From Candidatus Nitrosopumilus sp. (GTDB taxonomy: Archaea > Thermoproteota > Nitrososphaeria > Nitrososphaerales > Nitrosopumilaceae), in the NCBI GenBank assembly GCA_029862085.1, contig JAOTXZ010000001.1, forward strand, positions 90,615 to 154,614: DNA of 64,000 nucleotides, in the 5' to 3' direction. The notes under the pieces were generated by a model. It saw only the letters and a program-made list of their open reading frames with translations, ran no database searches and had not been told where the DNA came from. Below are positions 59,201 to 64,000 of the stretch, piece by piece. The position numbers and the translations under genes are program-made. Every line of letters begins with the position of its first letter. The stretch's first letter is position 1.

Positions 59201-59590
59201 ACAGTACTAGATGACATTGATAACTGTCCAACAACACAAAATCCCGGTCAAGAAGATAACTATGGAACCTCGGCTGGTGATGCCTGTGAAGACACTGATT
59301 CAGATTCCATACTAGATGACACGGATAACTGTCCAAATGATGAAAATGTAGATCAGAAGGACCTTGACATGGATGGAACGGGAGATGCCTGTGACCCACT
59401 AAATGAAATACTAGAATCAAAAACTGTATCAACCAGTCACTCGTTAATTGGAGATTTGATTATTGACGGCAGCTCGGTTTTAACTCTAACAAACGATTCT
59501 AACATTAACCTATCTCCTGGTAGTAAACTCGTCGTAAAAGCAACAAGTGGATTTAAGATAACTCCAGGTAGTTGGTTTAGCATTAGTTGA
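56279..59590 (+). CDS. secreted mosaic protein, paralogue of 53108..56041, expanded Cys repeats and TSP3 repeats
   Basis: Same domain order; about 14 CxGxQTxxxGxCVDPx units; four 35-aa TSP3-like units; same C-terminal LIGDLIIDGSSVLTLTNDSNINL module. Confidence 0.82.
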   Translation: MSDRVVLHGLKLTALFLFIFVISSQDVFAASVNDPDFVVEEYIPGILFPTSIDFIGDDLLILEKNTGKVLLVRNDTLQTTPVLDVTVTNMWERGLLGIESVGNDVYLFHTLTNSTTDGEPPISDNANHVYQYTWNGTNLINPTFLKEFPSTPGASHNGGVMTKDASGNVFVVMGDVERDGPLQNFPFNVVDDTSVIMQINPPGPYKAMGIRNSFGLTIDPITGNMWDTENGLSTYDEINMVPDKFNSGWEVVMGPANQTQIDSIPGYEDFVYDDPEFSFSPTIGITGIWFMDSPAFPDYSNSVFVGDCNNGYLYKFELNQTRTGFVFNNTALSDLVRDPTDDFEELIFGTGFGCTTDIETGPDGFLYVVSIENQIIYRIMPDTLNCLGEQTVIDGVCVDPICIGNQTLIDHVCVDPTCVGQQTVIDGVCVDPTCIGDQTVVDGICVDPTCVGDQTLENGVCVDPICVGDQTVVNGICTDPICIGDQTLIDHVCVDPTCTGDQVVIDGICVDPMCIGDQTLVDGVCVDPVCESEQVLIEGLCLSAPVITGLINVTNGTQISWTQEPPVAPSFDIVIDGVDTMEEYRTSSSPQTVDSGECFEVQARFIDQLFSINSEEACLNPTCIGDQVLTNGICVDPTCIGDQVLTNGICVDPTCIGDQTVVDGLCVDPTCTGEQILIDGVCEDTSEVVLQAQKDNTIFSEDGTKSCGACNNFFVGATGNSDIRRALVEFNVTSIPPNSIVSDVEFEFVVSKTVDSESQIMDIHKVTNYWGEEESTAESDFGQGEGQGGPAFEGDATWSHRLFSTDLWNSTGADFVALPSANVSLSHIPGVHTTSSNALMVSDVQGWVNGSSTNYGWLLKLNSTGELNHHTARAIDSRNFDGGTSPIIRVTFGPAIPSSDIDMDGVPNDIDNCPTTPNPGQEDNYGTTAGDACEDTDSDTVLDDADNCPLTPNPGQEDNYGFPTGDACEDTDSDTVLDDIDNCPTTQNPGQEDNYGTSAGDACEDTDSDSILDDTDNCPNDENVDQKDLDMDGTGDACDPLNEILESKTVSTSHSLIGDLIIDGSSVLTLTNDSNINLSPGSKLVVKATSGFKITPGSWFSIS
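57433..57900 (+). repeat. 48-bp in-frame Cys repeats (CxGxQTxxDGxCVDPx), about 10 units
   Basis: 16-aa periodicity read in translation. Confidence 0.85.
58139..58330 (+). repeat. 48-bp Cys repeats, second block, four units; first two identical
   Basis: 58139..58186 equals 58187..58234 by eye. Confidence 0.85.
59009..59338 (+). repeat. 105-bp TSP3-like tandem repeats
   Basis: gataactg landmark at 59009, 59114, 59219, 59324. Confidence 0.85.
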
Positions 59591-59734
59591 TGATTGTCTG
59601 ATCGATACTTTCAGGTTGATTCAAAAATCATCTAGTTTTACGGTATTTCAAGAGAATTTTCACTTGAATGTTTTTAATTAAACTTTATTGATTTTCTCAA
59701 TGATTTATAAGACGATTCCAGATTTTTTCACTTT

Positions 59735-60187
59735 ATGGCAAAAGTGTATGATGTCCCAGCTGATATAATGTTAAGTAAATTAGCCGACATTCTAAAAAAT
59801 GAAGATATTCCCGCACCTTCATGGACTTCGTTTGTAAAAACTGGAGCTCATGCTGACAAACCCCCACAAAAAAGGGACTGGTGGCATACAAGATGTGCAT
59901 CAATTATGAGAAAAATTTACCTAAATGGTCCTATTGGAATTAACGAATTAAGAAATGTATACGGTGGTGGTAAGCCATCAGGATACGGAGCTGCACATCA
60001 CAAAGATGCAAGTGGTGCTATTATCCGTAATGCAATTCAAGGATTAGAAAAACTAGGTTATGTTGAAAAAGTCGAAAAGAAAGGACGTATAATTTCCAAA
60101 CAAGGAATGCAAAAACTTGACCGACTGGCCACAGAAATTTTAAAAGAGCTAATCGTGGAAAATCCTAAATTAAAAATTTATTCTTAG
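59735..60187 (+). CDS. rps19e: 30S ribosomal protein S19e
   Basis: SWTSFVKTGAHADKPPQKRDWWHTRCASIMRKIYLNGPIGINELRNVYGG. Confidence 0.96.
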   Translation: MAKVYDVPADIMLSKLADILKNEDIPAPSWTSFVKTGAHADKPPQKRDWWHTRCASIMRKIYLNGPIGINELRNVYGGGKPSGYGAAHHKDASGAIIRNAIQGLEKLGYVEKVEKKGRIISKQGMQKLDRLATEILKELIVENPKLKIYS

Positions 60188-60194
60188 ATATAAA

Positions 60195-60479
60195 ATGAGT
60201 TTTCCTGATTCAGATGAATCACAAGAAAAGCAAGTAAACGAAGAAGAATTTAACGCACAAAAAGAAAATATTCTTAAACAAATTCTTTCATCAGAAGCAA
60301 GAATGAGACTAAACAATATCAAAATGGTAAAACCTGAATTATCAAATATGGTGGAACAATATCTTATAGGAATGGCCTCTCAAGGAAAGATACGATCCCA
60401 GCTAACCGACGATCAGCTAAAACAAATTTTATTGTCAATGCAACAACCAAAACGAGATTTTAAGATAAATCGACGATAA
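60195..60479 (+). CDS. PDCD5-family DNA-binding protein
   Basis: SSEARMRLNNIKMVKPELSNMVEQYLIGMASQGKI. Confidence 0.92.
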   Translation: MSFPDSDESQEKQVNEEEFNAQKENILKQILSSEARMRLNNIKMVKPELSNMVEQYLIGMASQGKIRSQLTDDQLKQILLSMQQPKRDFKINRR

Positions 60480-60520
60480 TCCCAGATAAAATATAATTAT
60501 GGGGTAAAGATGGGGTAGTC

Positions 60521-61597
60521 ATGAAAGCCGTAGTATACAATGAATACGCACCAGATGATAATTATGCTAAGATCCTTAAAGTCCAGGATATAGATGAACC
60601 AAAACCAAAATCAGATGAGGTTATTTTTACTAACAAGGCATCTGCCTTAAACTATAACGACATTTGGGGAATGAGAGGAGTTCCTGTTGCAGTACCTCTT
60701 CCACACGTATCAGGTTCTGATGTAGCTGGAGATGTTATTGCCGTTGGAGAAGATGTAACGAACTTCAAAGTAGGTGACAAAGTTGTTTCTCATTCTAATT
60801 TGGCATGTAGAGTTTGTAAGGCATGTACGGATGGACGAGAATTTGATTGTACAAAAAGACAAGTTTGGGGATTCCAAACAGGCCCACTTTGGGGAGCTTA
60901 CTCCGAACAAATTCACTTACCAGAAGTTAATGTTTCAAAGATTCCAGAAAGTGTATCATATGAAGAAGCAGCAGCTGCTTCAATGACTATTCTTACTTCA
61001 TGGCACATGCTAGTTGGTAGAGCTAAAATCACTCCAGGTCAAACAGTACTTGTAATGGGTGGTGGTTCTGGTGTAGGAAGCTTTGCAATTCAAATCGCAA
61101 AATTGTACCAATGTGATGTAATTGCAACTGCAAGTCCCGACAAACTAGACAAATGTCGTGAACTTGGTGCAGACTATGCAGTAGACCACAGAAAAGACGA
61201 CTGGAATAAAGAAGTCTTTAAGATATCAAAAGAAATTGCAAAAACAAAAGGTGAAGCACCTGGAATTGATATTGCGTTTGATCATATTGGTCAAACTCAC
61301 TTCAACAAGCAACTAACATTGCTCAAGTATGGTGCAACACTAGTTTCGTGTGGTGCTACAACGGGTTATGATGCACAAATAGATCTTAGACACATATTCT
61401 TCAAAGGCATTAACGTCTTAGGTTCAACACAAGGAACCAAAGCTGAACTTGATCAAGGTCTTTACTGGATGGGTCAAGGAAAAATCAAATCTGCAATTGA
61501 TTCAGTCTATTCCTTTGAGCAAGCAGCAGAGGCTCACACAAAGATGCTAAAGGGTGGTTTCTTTGGCAAAATCTTAATGAAGCCAGAGGGCGCATAG
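60521..61597 (+). CDS. zinc-type MDR alcohol dehydrogenase / crotonyl-CoA reductase-like
   Basis: ALNYNDIWGMRG, CRVCKACTDGREFDC zinc lobe, VLVMGGGSGVGSFAIQIAK. Confidence 0.85.
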   Translation: MKAVVYNEYAPDDNYAKILKVQDIDEPKPKSDEVIFTNKASALNYNDIWGMRGVPVAVPLPHVSGSDVAGDVIAVGEDVTNFKVGDKVVSHSNLACRVCKACTDGREFDCTKRQVWGFQTGPLWGAYSEQIHLPEVNVSKIPESVSYEEAAAASMTILTSWHMLVGRAKITPGQTVLVMGGGSGVGSFAIQIAKLYQCDVIATASPDKLDKCRELGADYAVDHRKDDWNKEVFKISKEIAKTKGEAPGIDIAFDHIGQTHFNKQLTLLKYGATLVSCGATTGYDAQIDLRHIFFKGINVLGSTQGTKAELDQGLYWMGQGKIKSAIDSVYSFEQAAEAHTKMLKGGFFGKILMKPEGA

Positions 61598-61604
61598 TCC
61601 TTTA

Positions 61605-62462
61605 ATGACACAGCTTTTCCGAAGTTTAATTTTTGTTCCAGGGAATAATTCTAGATTTTTAGAAAAAGCAAAAAATCTAGAAGCAGATATTGTTTGTTTT
61701 GATTTGGAGGATTCTGTTCCAGACAAGGAAAAAAAACAGGCAAGAAAACTAATCAAAACGGCACTAAAATCTAGCTCTGATTATCATTCTTCAGTATTTG
61801 TTAGGACAAATTCTCCTTTATCAGGTAAAATCCCAGAGGATCTAAAAGAAATTGTCCAAAAAGGAATTGGTGGAATTGTTATTCCCAAAGTAAATAATGT
61901 AAATGATTTAAAAAAAATTGAAAAAAATTTACAATCATTAGAAAAATCTCGAAAATTAAAACCTCTTCAAATTATTCCTTCAATAGAATCGGCTGAAGGT
62001 GTAGTAAATACATATCACATTTCATCACATAGTAAACGTGTTTGTGCAGTAGTTTTTGGAGTTTTTGACCTATTAAACGACTTGGGAATTGAATATACAA
62101 AAGATCCTGATGGTGCAAAGTATTCTAGAACAAAGATTCCAATTGATGCAAAGGCTGCAGGAGTTGCATCAATTGACGCTATTTGGCAGGATCTTAAAGA
62201 TATCAGGGGACTTGAAAAAGATTGTAAAACAGGAAAAAGTTTGGGATTTACGGGAAAAAGTCTTATTCATCCAGATCAAATTTCTATTACGCACAAAATT
62301 TTCTATCCAACTAAATCAGAAATCCAATGGGCAGAAAAGGTTTGTAAATCATATTTGAAGTCAATAAAAAATGGTAAAGGGGCAACAACTGTGGAAGGAA
62401 AAATGATTGACGAGGTTCATTTTAAACAAGCAGAAGAAATTCTTAAAATCGCAAAAAACTAA
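61605..62462 (+). CDS. HpcH/HpaI/CitE-family CoA-ester lyase-like protein
   Basis: RSLIFVPGNNSRFLEKAKNLEADIVCFDLEDSVPDKEK; IPSIESAEGVVN; GKSLIHPDQI. Confidence 0.9.
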   Translation: MTQLFRSLIFVPGNNSRFLEKAKNLEADIVCFDLEDSVPDKEKKQARKLIKTALKSSSDYHSSVFVRTNSPLSGKIPEDLKEIVQKGIGGIVIPKVNNVNDLKKIEKNLQSLEKSRKLKPLQIIPSIESAEGVVNTYHISSHSKRVCAVVFGVFDLLNDLGIEYTKDPDGAKYSRTKIPIDAKAAGVASIDAIWQDLKDIRGLEKDCKTGKSLGFTGKSLIHPDQISITHKIFYPTKSEIQWAEKVCKSYLKSIKNGKGATTVEGKMIDEVHFKQAEEILKIAKN

Positions 62463-62474
62463 AACTAGACAAAA

Positions 62475-63188
62475 TTATTTTGTAATTTTTGTTTCTTTTT
62501 CTTCAAATTCTAATTGACAAAATTGATGAAAAACTGAACATTTGTTTTCTTTTGCATCCGATTTGATTTTCTCCATATCTTTGATTAATACTCCTTGTGC
62601 TGCCAAAAATACCTCATCTTCAAGACCCAACTTTTCAAATTCTCGTGACTTGGCAATTGCCAATTCTTTCATGGAAGGGTCAATTATTTGTGCACAGTCA
62701 TAATATTTTATAGAATTTTGATAATCACCCAAGAAGCTAAGAGCAACAGCTTTATTCATTAAGGCTGTCATATTTTTTTCATCGATTTTCAAGGTTTTGT
62801 CATAAAATTCAATGGCCTCATTGAATCTGTTTAATTGGTTTAAGGCCAATCCCATGGTGTTCAAAGTCCAAACATCATCTTTATTTCTTGAAAGAATTGA
62901 ATCACAGCAATCGAGTACTTTTTCGTACTCTTTTAAATTTTCAAGAGCGTGGATCTTTATAGTTATGGCATACATATCAAAATTATTTTCTTTTAGAACC
63001 TTATCACAATAAAAGATGGCTTCGGGAAATTTTTCCAAGTGTAAAAGAGACAACGCTGAATTTTGTAGTGCCATCAAATCATTTGGATTTTTTTCTAATA
63101 ATTTTATGCAATAATTTAGCATGTCATCGAATTTTCTTGCTTCAAACATTCTCGTGATGATTAAATGTGGATCAAGTAAATTAACCAA
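62475..63188 (-). CDS. TPR-repeat protein
   Basis: Repeated LNxxGLALNQLNRFNEAIEFYDKTLKI-type units. Confidence 0.88.
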   Translation of the reverse strand: MVNLLDPHLIITRMFEARKFDDMLNYCIKLLEKNPNDLMALQNSALSLLHLEKFPEAIFYCDKVLKENNFDMYAITIKIHALENLKEYEKVLDCCDSILSRNKDDVWTLNTMGLALNQLNRFNEAIEFYDKTLKIDEKNMTALMNKAVALSFLGDYQNSIKYYDCAQIIDPSMKELAIAKSREFEKLGLEDEVFLAAQGVLIKDMEKIKSDAKENKCSVFHQFCQLEFEEKETKITK

Positions 63189-63359
63189 GGATCTTTAATA
63201 CGTCATCCTTATCTTTATTCTATTCCTTTTTTCGGGTTGATATCAAGGAAGCGTGTATACTTCCTAACAAAAACATTTAGAAAATTATTACTTTTCCATT
63301 AAAGTTTTTTGTAATTTTAAGAATATCATTGCTTATTTACTAGAAATCAATCAATAATT

Positions 63360-64000
63360 TTGGTATTGAAAAAGTGGGCAGATTATTTAATATCTGAAGT
63401 TAGATATGACAAAAATCATTTAATCTTAATGGCAAGGAGGCATGAGGATACCAAAAACGGAATTAGTACTGGAGATTTAGTTGATCGGATTAAAATTTCG
63501 TCCGATATTTCAAGTGGTTTGAATTACAATACGATTTACAATCGTATCGCAACTTGGAAAAATGGAAATAAAATTCACTTTTTTAGAATTCATGGGGAAC
63601 CGTTTCTTCGAATTGATGAAAACAAAGTGAACCTAGACTATCTAGGGGATTTACCCGATATTGATTTACCTCAAATGCCCAAACCTGAAGAAGTCACACC
63701 AGAACAAATAGATCGACTAAAACAACTAGAGGAACAAATTGCCGAATTTGAATCCCCAATGAATCAAAAAACCCAACAGAAATCACCCAAAAATCTCAAT
63801 AGAGTTCTTCCCAAGGAAACCAATGTAGAACTTCCTCAAGAATTAGATCTTGTACCGAAACCAATTTTAGAATCTGAAGAAGCTACACCAGAACAAATAG
63901 CCCGACTAAAACAACTAGAAGAACAAATCTCAAAATTAGAATCTCAACAAAAAGAACCCCAACCTGAAGAAGCTACACCAGAACAAATAGCCCGACTAAA
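63360..64000 (+). CDS. hypothetical protein with tandem EEATPEQIARLKQLEEQI repeats, runs off window
   Basis: Frame open from TTG 63360 to the window end; not in ORF track because it has no stop in the window. Confidence 0.65.
   Translation, partial: MVLKKWADYLISEVRYDKNHLILMARRHEDTKNGISTGDLVDRIKISSDISSGLNYNTIYNRIATWKNGNKIHFFRIHGEPFLRIDENKVNLDYLGDLPDIDLPQMPKPEEVTPEQIDRLKQLEEQIAEFESPMNQKTQQKSPKNLNRVLPKETNVELPQELDLVPKPILESEEATPEQIARLKQLEEQISKLESQQKEPQPEEATPEQIARL

Noticed and set aside
48137-59590. tRNA-Gly as integration site for the surface-protein island
   Set aside because: rnp4 lies between, no integrase seen and no repeat of the tRNA 3' end noticed by eye downstream.

Overview
The window looks like a marine ammonia-oxidising thaumarchaeon (Nitrosopumilus-like): AT-rich and densely coded, with archaeal A-type ATPase, Amt, S19e, PDCD5, Nep1 and RNase P component 4. 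Left part (0-17 kb): ATPase subunit genes C, I and E-A-B-D-(43-aa ORF)-K split over three blocks, an ammonium transporter, a rhodanese, a tandem receiver protein, a coiled-coil/membrane cassette and divergent pyrI/pyrB. Middle (17-37 kb): a NikR-like regulator divergent from znuACB, a CopC-CopD-propeller fusion, blue copper proteins, and a family of secreted proteins with interchangeable C-terminal modules, several predicted to expose an N-terminal His after signal cleavage. Next (38-48 kb): thiolase/DUF35 and a pair of genes I consider the best candidate for an undescribed system: a winged-helix + ATP-cone + NrdD-like protein with no candidate radical-site cysteine and no glycyl-radical tail, next to class II ribonucleotide reductase and preceded by two GATCA-N5-TGATC palindromes 21 bp apart. 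Then tRNA-Gly(UCC) and rnp4, followed by a surface-protein island (48.6-59.6 kb) of RTX, two-domain multicopper oxidase and duplicated divergent DNRLRE / sugar-dehydrogenase-like genes, including a decayed 5' gene stub. All identifications are by eye from sequence motifs; no database searches were run.
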